Positions 51,858-62,300 of a stretch of 64,000 nucleotides of DNA are shown here, one piece after another. The position numbers and the translations under genes were made by a program. Position 1 is the stretch's first letter; each line of letters begins with the position of its first letter. The notes under the pieces are model-generated. The model was not told the DNA's origin and searched no databases. It worked only from the letters and a program-made list of their open reading frames with translations. Source of the stretch: Candidatus Jettenia sp. AMX2 (GTDB lineage: Bacteria; Planctomycetota; Brocadiia; Brocadiales; Brocadiaceae); assembly GCA_030583665.1 (NCBI GenBank), contig CP129469.1:1603043-1667042 (forward strand), read 5' to 3'.

Positions 51858-54224
51858 TCAGAATTTTGGTTTAAAAAGCATCAAACAACTGGGCGATATG
51901 AGTAAATCTGATATAATCGCATTTAATAAGGTAATACTTGTCAGCAAGCCAAAATATTGTACAGGTTTAAAACCTGATAAAGAAAAGACTGCAAACCCGC
52001 ATGCAGCCGATAGGGAAGTAAACAAGGCCGTTTTTCCTACTCCCTGTAATGTCCTGTGTATCGCTCCTGAATAATCTCCATCATCGGACAACTCCCTTTT
52101 AAAACGGTAAAATATATGAATCGTATTATCAACAGAGATCCCGAGGGTTATACTGGCAATCATAATAGTAGCCGCATCAAGCCTCATGCCGTTAAAACCC
52201 ATCAATCCCAGTGTTATCGTAATTGGCAGCAGGTTGGGAATAATACTGATAAGTCCTATCTTTACTGATTTTAAGGCAATTGCTATGGAAAGAAACGTCA
52301 GCAAAAAAGCTATTGAAAATGACCATATTTCGCTCCAGAGTATATTTTCCTGGACATTAATCAGAAGTGGAACAATTCCCGTAATACGCCAGGATAAAAC
52401 GGCTGTATTGAGGTGTTTTTGAATATATTCTTTTATTGACTCAATAATCGTCTTATAACGGTTTGAACCCACCTGTTTCATACGTACGGATATCCTCGCA
52501 TTGGTAAGGTCTTTTGTATACAGACAATCAACATTTTTATCTCCGTAGAAAGAAACCAATCTCAGATAATCCGCAGCTTCTTTCCCGGTAACCGGAAGAG
52601 AAGAATGTGGCTTCTTGTCACCTTTTATGTTCTGATGGATATTCAGGATATAATTTGCTACCGAGAGTGAAGTGGTTACCTCGGATATACCGTGAAGATA
52701 TCTTTGCAGAGTGGTTATACTGTTCAAAGTGTCCGTCTGAAATACGCTGGTGCCATTCGTTGTTTCCGCAACGATTTCGATAGGTAACAATCCAGTAAGG
52801 TTACTCTCAATATAATGATTGTCCTTTACAATTCTACTGTGTTTTGGGAAAGAGGCCATAATATCAGATTCTATTTTGATTTTTAAGATGCCCCATACTG
52901 AGACTCCTCCCGCTATAAATCCGCATATAAGAATAATATTTTTATATTTTATAACAAAAGAGCTCAACCAGGAAAGAAAGCCACCGAAATCCTGTTCTTT
53001 ACCCCATCTTCTCTTGAAATTGTTTTTTTTGAACAATACAAAATATTCACCTTTTTTTTGGAAAGCCTCTCCGGGATAAACCGGTATCCGGAATGGTACA
53101 AAAGAAAGGAGTATGGGTAGAAGCACCATGCCGACAATAAAGGTAAGCGCTGCGCATCCACCCATAAATAAACCTGTAATAAAAACAGGCGGGATGTTGC
53201 TGGCGGTAAGTGAAATGAATCCGATCATCGTTGTAAGGGCAGCCATAAGGACAGGGACGCCAATGTGCCGCACAGTGCGACAAATGGCATCTTCAATATT
53301 CAGGGAAAAATTACACTCACGGTAATAATGGTTCATAAAATGAATCGAGGTAGAAAGGGAAATAATAAAGGTAAGAGGAATCAGCATGTTTGAGACCATA
53401 TTCATCGTTTGGCCACTGAGTACAAAACAGCCGGTAATCCATACAACGCAAACCCCTACCATTGTGATCGGGATAAGCACTCCTGATATTTTTCTGAACA
53501 AACACCCCAATACCATTATCGATATTATGAACATATACGGTGTAAGCCTTGCCATATCACGTTTTGACATGCGGTCGAGTTCTGCATTTACTACAGAGGG
53601 TCCGGCCAGACGATACCAGCTTCTTTTTTTCATGGTATCCATTTCTGCAGCAACAATGTCTTTAAGAACATTCCGGACTTCTGATACCAATTGTTTCCTT
53701 GCCTCAGGTCCCGTACATTTCACCGTTGCTATAATAGCTGTGGTCCTGCCATTTTTTGAAATAATGGTATTTTGATACACCGTATCCCTGAGTGTTTGCC
53801 TTTTGAAGACAGCCATTACCGGCTGGTCTTTACGGTAGCGAATTACCTCCTGAAAAAGAGGTGATGCCATTTTATGTTTAAATACATCAGCCAATGACAC
53901 CACATTCACAACACCCTCTATCTTTTTCAGATTTTCCGCAAGGGTATTGATCTGCCGGATACGCTCTTTTGTGAACAGATTCGCAGAGCTCAAGGCTACG
54001 ACCAGGAATTCCTCATCCCCGAATTTTTTTAAAAAATCCCTGTAATAGTTCAGGTCGTCGTCTTGTTTTGAAAACCAGATTTCTATGGAGTTGTCTGTTT
54101 TCATTCCGGTGGAATAATAACCAAAAAATACCGTCATTATGGCTATACAGATAATAATTATTATTTTATACTTGAACAGGATTCGAATGTAATTTTTCAA
54201 AATTAAACCTTTTTTTATAAGCAT
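51858..54224 (-). CDS. RND-superfamily transporter (MMPL/COG1033 type)
   Basis: 788 residues. Two repeats of a large periplasmic loop and membrane helices: YIRILFKYKIIIIICIAIMT at the N-terminus, then helices near 230-400 and 690-785. Features SISTSIHFMNHYY and LGISVDNTIHIFYRFKREL (both conserved RND permease motifs, with D-N in the second repeat). These proteins export lipids such as hopanoids or glycolipids. It has SCP2 and reductase genes upstream in the same operon. Confidence 0.87.
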   Translation of the reverse strand: MLIKKGLILKNYIRILFKYKIIIIICIAIMTVFFGYYSTGMKTDNSIEIWFSKQDDDLNYYRDFLKKFGDEEFLVVALSSANLFTKERIRQINTLAENLKKIEGVVNVVSLADVFKHKMASPLFQEVIRYRKDQPVMAVFKRQTLRDTVYQNTIISKNGRTTAIIATVKCTGPEARKQLVSEVRNVLKDIVAAEMDTMKKRSWYRLAGPSVVNAELDRMSKRDMARLTPYMFIISIMVLGCLFRKISGVLIPITMVGVCVVWITGCFVLSGQTMNMVSNMLIPLTFIISLSTSIHFMNHYYRECNFSLNIEDAICRTVRHIGVPVLMAALTTMIGFISLTASNIPPVFITGLFMGGCAALTFIVGMVLLPILLSFVPFRIPVYPGEAFQKKGEYFVLFKKNNFKRRWGKEQDFGGFLSWLSSFVIKYKNIILICGFIAGGVSVWGILKIKIESDIMASFPKHSRIVKDNHYIESNLTGLLPIEIVAETTNGTSVFQTDTLNSITTLQRYLHGISEVTTSLSVANYILNIHQNIKGDKKPHSSLPVTGKEAADYLRLVSFYGDKNVDCLYTKDLTNARISVRMKQVGSNRYKTIIESIKEYIQKHLNTAVLSWRITGIVPLLINVQENILWSEIWSFSIAFLLTFLSIAIALKSVKIGLISIIPNLLPITITLGLMGFNGMRLDAATIMIASITLGISVDNTIHIFYRFKRELSDDGDYSGAIHRTLQGVGKTALFTSLSAACGFAVFSLSGFKPVQYFGLLTSITLLNAIISDLLISPSCLMLFKPKF

Positions 54225-54230
54225 TACCGG

Positions 54231-54596
54231 TTACAGATAATTGACCAGAATATTCATCTTTAAAGCCAGGAAAACGTCCCCTCTTATATCTACCTTTCTC
54301 TGAAAAAACGCCTGTTGGGGTGTTATTTCACGTCTGATGATAGATAAAAAAGTAGCGCTGTCCAAAGTAAAGACACAGGTGGGTTTTTTATGCAATTCTT
54401 CTGTGACTTCCTTCACGATACCGTTTTCTATTACGACATCCCATTTCCCATTTCCATTATCTGATATCTCAAACTGAATAACGGCGTTAAGATCATATAT
54501 TTTAGGAATGGAAGACTTATTTACCCTCTCCTTTAACAGCCGGTTAAAATAATCTGTATGGGTTATATTTTCTGGAATTACCGGTCTTTCATCCAT
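54231..54596 (-). CDS. SCP2 sterol-transfer-family protein
   Basis: 121 residues. The C-terminal CVFTLDSATFLSIIRREITP followed by QQAFFQRKVDIRGD is the conserved core of SCP2-like lipid-carrying domains (hydrophobic tunnel). A small soluble lipid carrier, spaced by only six bases from the RND gene downstream and 42 bp from the SDR gene upstream. It probably carries a lipid intermediate for the operon. Confidence 0.8.
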   Translation of the reverse strand: MDERPVIPENITHTDYFNRLLKERVNKSSIPKIYDLNAVIQFEISDNGNGKWDVVIENGIVKEVTEELHKKPTCVFTLDSATFLSIIRREITPQQAFFQRKVDIRGDVFLALKMNILVNYL

Positions 54597-54638
54597 TTGT
54601 TTATAAACTGCCGAAGCATTTCCACACTATAATAGAGA

Positions 54639-55817
54639 TCAAACAGAGAAAAAAGAGTGATGACTGTGACTTATTTTTCTCTTACCCCAGTTAGCATCCA
54701 CTGCATACGCAATGAGATTATCCAGGATATCCTGAGTTATAAGAGGACATTCTATCCCTGTACCTCTGAGAAGTTTTCCAGTTTCCGTTGAATCAAAACA
54801 AGGTTCTCCAAACATGTACGGACGGAAGGACTCTGTCCCTTTTAGGAATAATTTTTCATACAAGGAATAAGGTGATGTTCGGAATTCATTCAAAGACACT
54901 ATTTTTAGTTGATGGATACCAGTTGCAGTTCTCATCCACTCAGCAAGTTCACCAAGTGTCGGCGGAGATGGATTTACTATGTGGAATGTGGCATTTATAC
55001 TTTCTTCCTGAATGGAAACTGCAGCTATAGCACGTGCAGCATAATCTACCGGCACGAGATTTAAAGTACTGTATTTATCTCCAGGAATCCTTAAAGGTGT
55101 CCGGTAATTGACACTGTTTAACAATTTTCTGTTTCTCATCCGTATCTCATGGTTTTTACAACGGTATAACCCTTTAGCGAAGACATAGATGTTATCGAAA
55201 CTTTTGGTAAAGTCTGTCCTTGAATCTCCAATGATAATACTGGGACGGTAAACAGTTACCGGAATATCGTATTTTCCGGTAAATTGACGCAACAATCTTT
55301 CCGCTTCAAATTTTGATTTTTCATAGGTATTGTTGAATGATTGTCCCTTTTCCAACTCATATTCAAAAACCACTCCCCGCCTTGTTCCTGCCACATAGGC
55401 AGTACTGATGTAATGAAGCCTTTTAGGTTTATTTGAAAGACAAAACCAGAATATATGTTCGGTACCATGCACATTCGTATCTATTAATGTATTATCCGCA
55501 GTATTGCTGAACTTCGTTGCAGCAGCGCAGTGAAGTACCTCGTTAACGGTATTCGTTAACCTTAAATACGTTTCTCCGTCAAGTCCCAGGCAAATCTCAC
55601 AAACATCCCCCTCGATCACTTCAATGCGATCTTTGAATGTATTACATGATATCCCGGGCAGCGTTGGAAATATTTCAGGGATCCTTTCTTTTACCCGAAC
55701 CCCTGCTTTCTTCCTTACCAGGAGTTTCAGATAATAACCCATTTCGAGGAATTCCCTTGCAAGATAACTCCCTAGAAATCCTGTTGATCCCGTTATTAAT
55801 ATTGTTTTTTGCTTCAT
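54639..55817 (-). CDS. Extended SDR / acyl-(CoA) reductase-like protein (NAD_binding_4)
   Basis: 392 residues. Rossmann motif GSTGFLGSYLA (10-20), STAYVAGT (138-145; S138) and catalytic Y165-x3-K169 (NTYEKSKFEAE). This is the fatty-acyl-CoA reductase/thioester-reductase branch of SDRs. It would convert an acyl-CoA or acyl-adenylate to aldehyde or alcohol, using the AMP-ligase-like protein as a possible partner. It is the first gene of the operon, 38 bp downstream of the predicted sigma-54 transcription start. Confidence 0.82.
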   Translation of the reverse strand: MKQKTILITGSTGFLGSYLAREFLEMGYYLKLLVRKKAGVRVKERIPEIFPTLPGISCNTFKDRIEVIEGDVCEICLGLDGETYLRLTNTVNEVLHCAAATKFSNTADNTLIDTNVHGTEHIFWFCLSNKPKRLHYISTAYVAGTRRGVVFEYELEKGQSFNNTYEKSKFEAERLLRQFTGKYDIPVTVYRPSIIIGDSRTDFTKSFDNIYVFAKGLYRCKNHEIRMRNRKLLNSVNYRTPLRIPGDKYSTLNLVPVDYAARAIAAVSIQEESINATFHIVNPSPPTLGELAEWMRTATGIHQLKIVSLNEFRTSPYSLYEKLFLKGTESFRPYMFGEPCFDSTETGKLLRGTGIECPLITQDILDNLIAYAVDANWGKRKISHSHHSFFSV

Positions 55818-55866
55818 TGTTTATAACAATTAACCATAGGTTTTTATTTCTATGGTTGGAATAAAA

Positions 55867-55882
55867 GCAACGGGGATGCCAG
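55867..55882 (-). promoter_or_regulatory. Sigma-54 promoter (-24/-12) of the lipid operon
   Basis: On the minus strand the sequence TGGCATCCCCGTTGCT fits TGGCAC-N5-TTGCW with one mismatch, including the invariant GG-N10-GC. The expected start is about 12 bases downstream, leaving a leader of about 40 nt before the ATG at 55817. An NtrC-type activator gene lies directly upstream. Confidence 0.8.
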
Positions 55883-56006
55883 GTGATTTCTAGAGAGACG
55901 AGAAGAAGACTGGTAGGGATACTTTATGTATCTGAGGATATACAGTTAGAACTGAATAAATTTTTATTTTATGATACTGTAGAATTAATCAGTGAGTACA
56001 AAACCA

Positions 56007-56019
56007 TGTAATATTTACA
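56007..56019. promoter_or_regulatory. TGTAA-TAT-TTACA dyad, possible activator site
   Basis: A perfect 5-base dyad with a 3-base spacer, 125-137 bp upstream of the sigma-54 promoter. The distance is typical of enhancer-like sites bound by NtrC-type activators. Only one copy was noticed; binding by the neighbouring regulator is inferred. Confidence 0.35.
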
Positions 56020-56226
56020 TTGTATATTGATAATTTTTACAAAAGTCTGAAAATGCTGAAATAAAAGGGAAATACGATACGGTAAATTTACCTATAGTTC
56101 TGTAAAAACAAAATATCACTTTTATAGGCTTTAGAAACCCCCTATTTTCTTGGAAATTCCGCTATACAATATGACATTTTGTTTTGAGATCACTATACTT
56201 CCGTTCCCGGCTTGCTTTTATTATAA

Positions 56227-57576
56227 TTACTGATCAATCTGATAGGCTTTCAACTTGTTATATAGGGTTTTTAATGATATACCAAGAGTTTTTGCTGTAT
56301 AAGTCTTGTTCCATTGCTTCTCATGTAATATTTTAAGGATATGCGTTTTCTCCATCTCCGAAAGGGTTTCTTCCGTCCCGTCTGTAACATTCATATGTAA
56401 TGGTATACCAATGATATTTTCCGGCAAATCTTCTATGGAAATACAATCACCTTCCGCTAATATTACCAGTCTTTCTATGGCATTCTCGAGTTCGCGCACG
56501 TTACCTGGCCATGTGTATTTTGTCATCATTTCCATTGCATCCGGAAGCAGTATTTTTTTTTGCTTATTTCGGGAATTTTTTTGAAGAAAATACTGGATCA
56601 TGGCAGGGATATCCTCCTTTCTTTCCCGAAGTGGTGGAACAAACACCGGGATTACATTCAAACGGAAATAGAGATCTTCCCTGAATTTCCCATGCTTTAC
56701 TTCCATTGCAAGGTTTTTGTGGGTAGCCGCTATAATACGTGTGTCTGTCATAATTATTTTGTTATCACCCACGCGCCGGATTTCTCCCGACTGAACAACG
56801 CGAAGGAGCTTTGATTGTGTGCTAACCGTTAATTCACCAATCTCGTCCATGAACAACGTGCCTCCATCAGCCAATTCAAACAAACCGGTTCTTGATTCTG
56901 TAGCACCGGTGAATGCACCCTTTACATGTCCAAACAACTCACTCTCCAGTAAGGTCTCCTGAAGGGTAGCACAATTAACTACAACAAATGGTTTATCCGC
57001 TCTTGCACTTCGCCTATGAATTGTATGAGCCACGAGTTCCTTTCCAACACCACTTTCCCCCTGAATTAGTACAATAGTGTCAGAAGGTGCTACCTTGTTT
57101 ATCGTTTTGTACAAAGTAGTCATTGCCATACTATCCCCAACCATAAATGGATCACTCCGGATTTCTCTTACCAATTTCCTGAGATGAGCATTTTCCTTAT
57201 TCAATGCCCTTTTTTCAATGGCTTTTTGGAGCAACATATCCAATTTGTTTAATCGGCAAGGTTTCGTAAGATAATCATAAGCACCTAACCTTATTGCCAG
57301 AACAGCGTTTTCAATGGTTCCCTGGCCCGTCAGGACGATAACTTCCGTGGTAGGTTCCAGCTCCTTTATTTTTTTTAACGTCTCAATTCCATCCATATCA
57401 GGCATTCTTATATCCAGGATCACCGCATCAAAATCCCGTTCATGCATATTTTTTATGGTCTCTATGCCGCCGGCACAACAGGTTACTCGATATCCCATGC
57501 GATTGAGTTCATTTGACATAACATTCCGAAACGTATCTTCATCATCGGTAAATATAATGTTGGATTTTTTATTCAT
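56227..57576 (-). CDS. NtrC-family sigma-54-dependent response regulator
   Basis: 449 residues: receiver domain (D11, D12, phospho-acceptor D55 in VILDIRMPD), AAA+ domain with GESGVGKE (173-180) and the sigma-54 contact loop GAFTGA (220-225), and a C-terminal Fis-type HTH ([20 protein letters not shown]). It overlaps the kinase gene by four bases (ATGA). It is the likely activator of the sigma-54 promoter about 350 bp downstream. Confidence 0.95.
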   Translation of the reverse strand: MNKKSNIIFTDDEDTFRNVMSNELNRMGYRVTCCAGGIETIKNMHERDFDAVILDIRMPDMDGIETLKKIKELEPTTEVIVLTGQGTIENAVLAIRLGAYDYLTKPCRLNKLDMLLQKAIEKRALNKENAHLRKLVREIRSDPFMVGDSMAMTTLYKTINKVAPSDTIVLIQGESGVGKELVAHTIHRRSARADKPFVVVNCATLQETLLESELFGHVKGAFTGATESRTGLFELADGGTLFMDEIGELTVSTQSKLLRVVQSGEIRRVGDNKIIMTDTRIIAATHKNLAMEVKHGKFREDLYFRLNVIPVFVPPLRERKEDIPAMIQYFLQKNSRNKQKKILLPDAMEMMTKYTWPGNVRELENAIERLVILAEGDCISIEDLPENIIGIPLHMNVTDGTEETLSEMEKTHILKILHEKQWNKTYTAKTLGISLKTLYNKLKAYQIDQ

Positions 57577-59150
57577 AACGAATTACCTGTTATTCCATCT
57601 GCTGCTAGTGGTAACGATATGGTGAAGGTGGCACCCTTGCCGGAGCCTTCGCTGAATGCCTCGATACTTCCATTATGAATATTAATAATACCATAGCATA
57701 TTGCCAGCCCAAGTCCCGTTCCTTTACCCATCGATTTTGTTGTAAAGAATGGGTCGAATATTTTGTCAAGATGTTCAGGTTTAATCCCAACACCGGAATC
57801 CTTAATAATAATTTGAATATGTGTTTGATTTCTGAATGCTGATAAATGAATATCCCCACCAGTTTCTGTTGCATGAAGTGCATTGATTATCAGATTATGA
57901 AAAACTTGCTGTAATTGTTGAGTATCCCCTATTACGTAACAGGCCTCTTCAGAAAGGCCAAGTTGAACATTTTGCCTTTTTGACTGAAATTGGTACTGAA
58001 CTGCAGAAAGGGCATCGCATATTAGAGAACGAATATCGATTCGTTCAAATTTAGGTTCGGAATGTCTTGCGAAATTTAATAAGTTTGAAATTATTGATTT
58101 ACAGCGATAGGTTTCATCACAGATAATTTTCAGATATTCCGGGAAAATTTTTAATTCTTTCTCACAATCTAATTTTTCTCTCTGACTCATGAAATATTTC
58201 AACCGTTCTATTAAACCCTCGGCACAACCGGCTACAGAAGCCAGAGGATTGTTGACCTCGTGTGCCAATCCGGCAGCAAGCGTTCCGATACTTGCTAATT
58301 TTTCTGACTGTATCAACCTACGTTGGGTATCTTGTAATTCCTTATATGCTTTACGAATTTCATGGGTTCTTTCATCAACCTTAAGTTCCAAGGTATTACG
58401 TGCATCAACCAGTTGCTTTGTCCTAACTGCAATAATTCTTTCCGCTTTTAATACTATCAGGAAAAGGATAAAAAACAAGACCCCCATTGAAGAGCCAGTT
58501 ATGATAATCGCCTTCTTCCTCACTTTAGCCGCTTGTTTCGTAAAACCAGATATTTCCTGGTAAATTTTTATAACTCCGACCTGATAGTCTTTTTTAAACT
58601 CATTTTTTTGCATATCATAAATAGGATAATAGCTTTCGAGCAAACACTCTTCTACATAAGCACTCTCCGAGTCTCTTGTACCGGCCAAACGTACTTCGGA
58701 GGCGGGGATACCACAAATGGCAGAATCAAGTTTTCTATTTACACCACGGTTTAAAGTAAGCCCAACATGCTCCTGTACCGTACTATAAATAATGTGGCCT
58801 TCCATGTTGTATAAATATAATTCCTTGATATGTAACCCATACAGGCTTTTCCGAATAACTCTATCGAGTCTCCTGAATTGTCTGTAATTATTTTCGGGAT
58901 CGATTTGTTTTCCTTTCCGAAGCATTGGAAGAAGAAATTCTTTATAAATATCATGGTTTATGTGAGTAATAAAATAGTGTGCGTATTCCTCGCTTTGTTT
59001 CATTAATTCCTGATTTTCCTTATGCTGGCATATCCATCCAACAACAAAGCTTATTATACCAATGGTTACAAAGCTGGTAATGGTATAGTACAGTATCAAA
59101 TTAAATTTTTCTGGATGGAGAATTTTTTGGAGTTTCGGCAACATTGCCAT
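57573..59150 (-). CDS. Membrane sensor histidine kinase
   Basis: 525 residues. First membrane helix 18-40, periplasmic or lumenal sensing domain 41-210 (with HYFITHINHD and a double-Cys segment), second helix 213-234, coiled-coil linker and HisKA with phospho-acceptor H297 (GLAHEVNNPLAS), then HATPase motifs DSGVGI, GKGTGLGLAIC. Partner of the response regulator. The ligand cannot be predicted. Confidence 0.93.
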   Translation of the reverse strand: MAMLPKLQKILHPEKFNLILYYTITSFVTIGIISFVVGWICQHKENQELMKQSEEYAHYFITHINHDIYKEFLLPMLRKGKQIDPENNYRQFRRLDRVIRKSLYGLHIKELYLYNMEGHIIYSTVQEHVGLTLNRGVNRKLDSAICGIPASEVRLAGTRDSESAYVEECLLESYYPIYDMQKNEFKKDYQVGVIKIYQEISGFTKQAAKVRKKAIIITGSSMGVLFFILFLIVLKAERIIAVRTKQLVDARNTLELKVDERTHEIRKAYKELQDTQRRLIQSEKLASIGTLAAGLAHEVNNPLASVAGCAEGLIERLKYFMSQREKLDCEKELKIFPEYLKIICDETYRCKSIISNLLNFARHSEPKFERIDIRSLICDALSAVQYQFQSKRQNVQLGLSEEACYVIGDTQQLQQVFHNLIINALHATETGGDIHLSAFRNQTHIQIIIKDSGVGIKPEHLDKIFDPFFTTKSMGKGTGLGLAICYGIINIHNGSIEAFSEGSGKGATFTISLPLAADGITGNSL

Positions 59151-59355
59151 ATCAATTTTGCCTCAAACACAGAACGATTGCAATGAGATGATCCGTAAAA
59201 AGCCGGATAAATTAAAATACAAAAGGCATAAAAATACCTGAGAACGGCCTGGGAATTACATCCTGTTGAATCCAAACATTCTTAAGATTATTATTTACTG
59301 CCGGCAGGAAGTCTGTCCCAACATTAAAGGCAAAAGTACCATAACAAGTCCGGAC

Positions 59356-62300
59356 TTATTCATTTGTCTTTTTTAAGATTGTATCCTGGAATTCATCTTT
59401 TTTCATCTCTCCCTGTTTGTCCTGAAAAGGAACAGGAAAAGGTACAACAGAACGAATATGAATATCACGCAGCGGGAAAGCAATAACAATATTATTCTTA
59501 CGGAATACTTCGTCGATCGCAAAATGAAGTTCGCTCATGGTAAACCATCGTTTTCCTGGGTCATCTCCCCAGAAATATAGTTCAAATTTCAAGGCATTGT
59601 CGCCAAATTCAGCAAACCGCACAAATGGTTCAGGATAAATTTTGACATTGGTATTCTGTTTTGCAATATCCAGCAAACACTTTTTTACCAGATTTACATC
59701 AGAACCATATGCAACCCCTACCTTGACAACCCCTCTCAGGCGCGATGTCGGAAGCGTCCAGTTTGTCACACGATTATCAATAAATTTTGCATTCGGCACC
59801 GTTATCGTAATTCCATCCGGAGTCAAAAGCGTCGTACTCCTTGCATTGATCCGTTCAATGGTTCCCAGAACCCCGTCTTCCAAAGTAATAACGTCCCCAA
59901 CACGCAAAGGACGTTCAAAGAGCAGGATAATACCGCTTACAAAATTACTGATAATATTCTGCATACCAAAACCAACGCCGATACCAAAGGCACCGGCAAA
60001 TATCGTCAAACTCCTTAAAGGAATACCCGCCATGTTAAGACCGATAACTGCTGCAATAGCAACAATCGTATAGCGTATGATGTTGGATAATGTTTGCCTT
60101 GGTCCCCGTTCCAGACGGAATTTATTAAATACCTTTTCTTCGAGTAAATTTTTAATATATCGTGCTGCAAAAAAGGCTATTATCAGGATAATTAATGCAA
60201 AGATAATCTTTACCGGTGTGGTATATCTGCCTTCCTCAAAAACAAAACGGTATTGCATCCATCTTTTTATGGTATCAAATACTGAGTTAACATAACGAAA
60301 TGTTTTTTGAACAATATACGGTGCTGCCGGTGAATACAATGCGTCATAAAAGGCCATGAACCATACCCGGATAACAACTATCGCTGTGATAAGAGAAATA
60401 CTGTATTTCAGGACGATATCACAGAACTCCAAAGGAATAAGTTTTTTCTCTTCTGAATCTGAAGCAGTTTTTCTTCCGGTATCACTTTTCAACCGGGATT
60501 CTTTAAGATAGTTCAAACGTGAATCAAGGTACTTCCAGATAAAGAACGCAATGAAAACAATAACAAAACTCTTTATACATGTTCTTAATAAGGCATACGT
60601 TAAAACAGAATATCCAAGGCTTCTTATCGCAAAAAGAGAAACAACAAAGACGATAAAAACCGGATAAATTATGGTTATTATGCGATAGATAAGTTTTCCC
60701 AACTGGCTTTCAACATTTGGCAACAATTTAAATAGTAATGTTTTCTGTGTTGCAAGCCATAGCAAGAGAATCAACATCCCTACACGGTAGATAAACCAGA
60801 GTAATTCAATCACATCATGCTTGTAGCTAAAAACGGTCAATACAGAAATTGTTGATAAAGAAATCAAAGAAAACAATAAAATGGCATTTAAGGACTTATA
60901 CAGGTGTATGGGTGAAACGTAAGCAAATGAGGTGATAAGTTTTTTATCACCCTTTTCCGGACTAATAGACTCGACAAGGAATCCCTTCAGCACCTTATAT
61001 GCTGTTATCAGAGTTAATACCAAGATTACTGCAATTATAGCGGGATCATCGATACGAAACAGAACTGAAAATATGAGAAAAAAGATTGTTATCAACAGAA
61101 AGGTTATACTTTTCTGAGCTATGATGAAAAGGCCGGGCAGCAATCTGGATTTATAATAGGATACATATACTTCGTACAATGCCTGTATCCTGCCAGCAGA
61201 CCATTTATAAAAACGCCTTTTTATAAACCATAATCCGGCAAGGAGTGTTGTTAATAATCCCAACCGTATCCAAAAAGTAATAGTACCTTTTTTCTCATAG
61301 AGATATGCCATCATCCTTCTGCCTTTTTCATCGACAGAGGCAAAAAGGTAGTCTATGTGGCCATAAAGGTCTGTCAAATCCGTATACACTGCCTTTATTG
61401 TTTCTACCGAGATGTCACTTTCTTCTCTTGTCCAGATATTGGCGGCCCGCAAGGCAAGCAATTCTTCTTTCTTCTTTTCCAACAAGGTTAATGCGTCATT
61501 TTTTATTTCAAGCCGTTCGTTCAGTCTCTCTAATCTTGCTGAGATAAGTTTCCGCTGTTCGTCCAGTAACTCTATTCTTTGATAAGCATATTCTTTTGCC
61601 ATCTGTGCCAATTCTTTATTCTGAAAAGCAGCTATTTCGTTTTCCGTCCGTACTGCTTCGTTATATGCCTTTGTAAGGTTATCAGCCAGTAAACTTTCTT
61701 CTTGTTGTAAAAGTCCAATCAAATTCTCTACTGCGATTCTTGAATATGAAAACCGCCTTATTTCTGACTCCACTTTTTTCAGGGATTCGCCGATCTCGGA
61801 CGGTATAATACTTTTGTTTAGTAAAAGTCCTAAATCTGCTTCGAGTTTCTTATATTCCGTAATATCCCGGTACCTCTGCGTACCATCGGTAATAAGCTCA
61901 TCTTTTCTTCTTGCAACAAGCCCGGCTTGCCTGTGAACCTCAGCTTCGAGTTCCAGCACCCTCTTTCTCTCCGGAGAAACAGCAATCTGTTGTTTTAATG
62001 CTGCCTCCTCCTCCTTTCTGACCGCTTCCTGGAAAGCTTTTTCAGCCTCTGCCCTTGTTTTTTCGGCAATTTTCAAATGAACTTCCTCACTATTTCTGGC
62101 AGCTTCCAGCTCTATTTGTTTTCTTTCCAGCTCTTCAGACTCTTTCTTCTTTTCCAAACGGTTTATCTTCTCCGCCAGAAAAGCGACATTAAGATCCGCA
62201 TTTTTCAGTATCTGCAGTGCCTGATCATAGCGGATATGTGCTGTTTTTAACCGTGTCTGAAAAATGGTAACCCATTTTTCGTTTACCAATCTTCTCAGGT

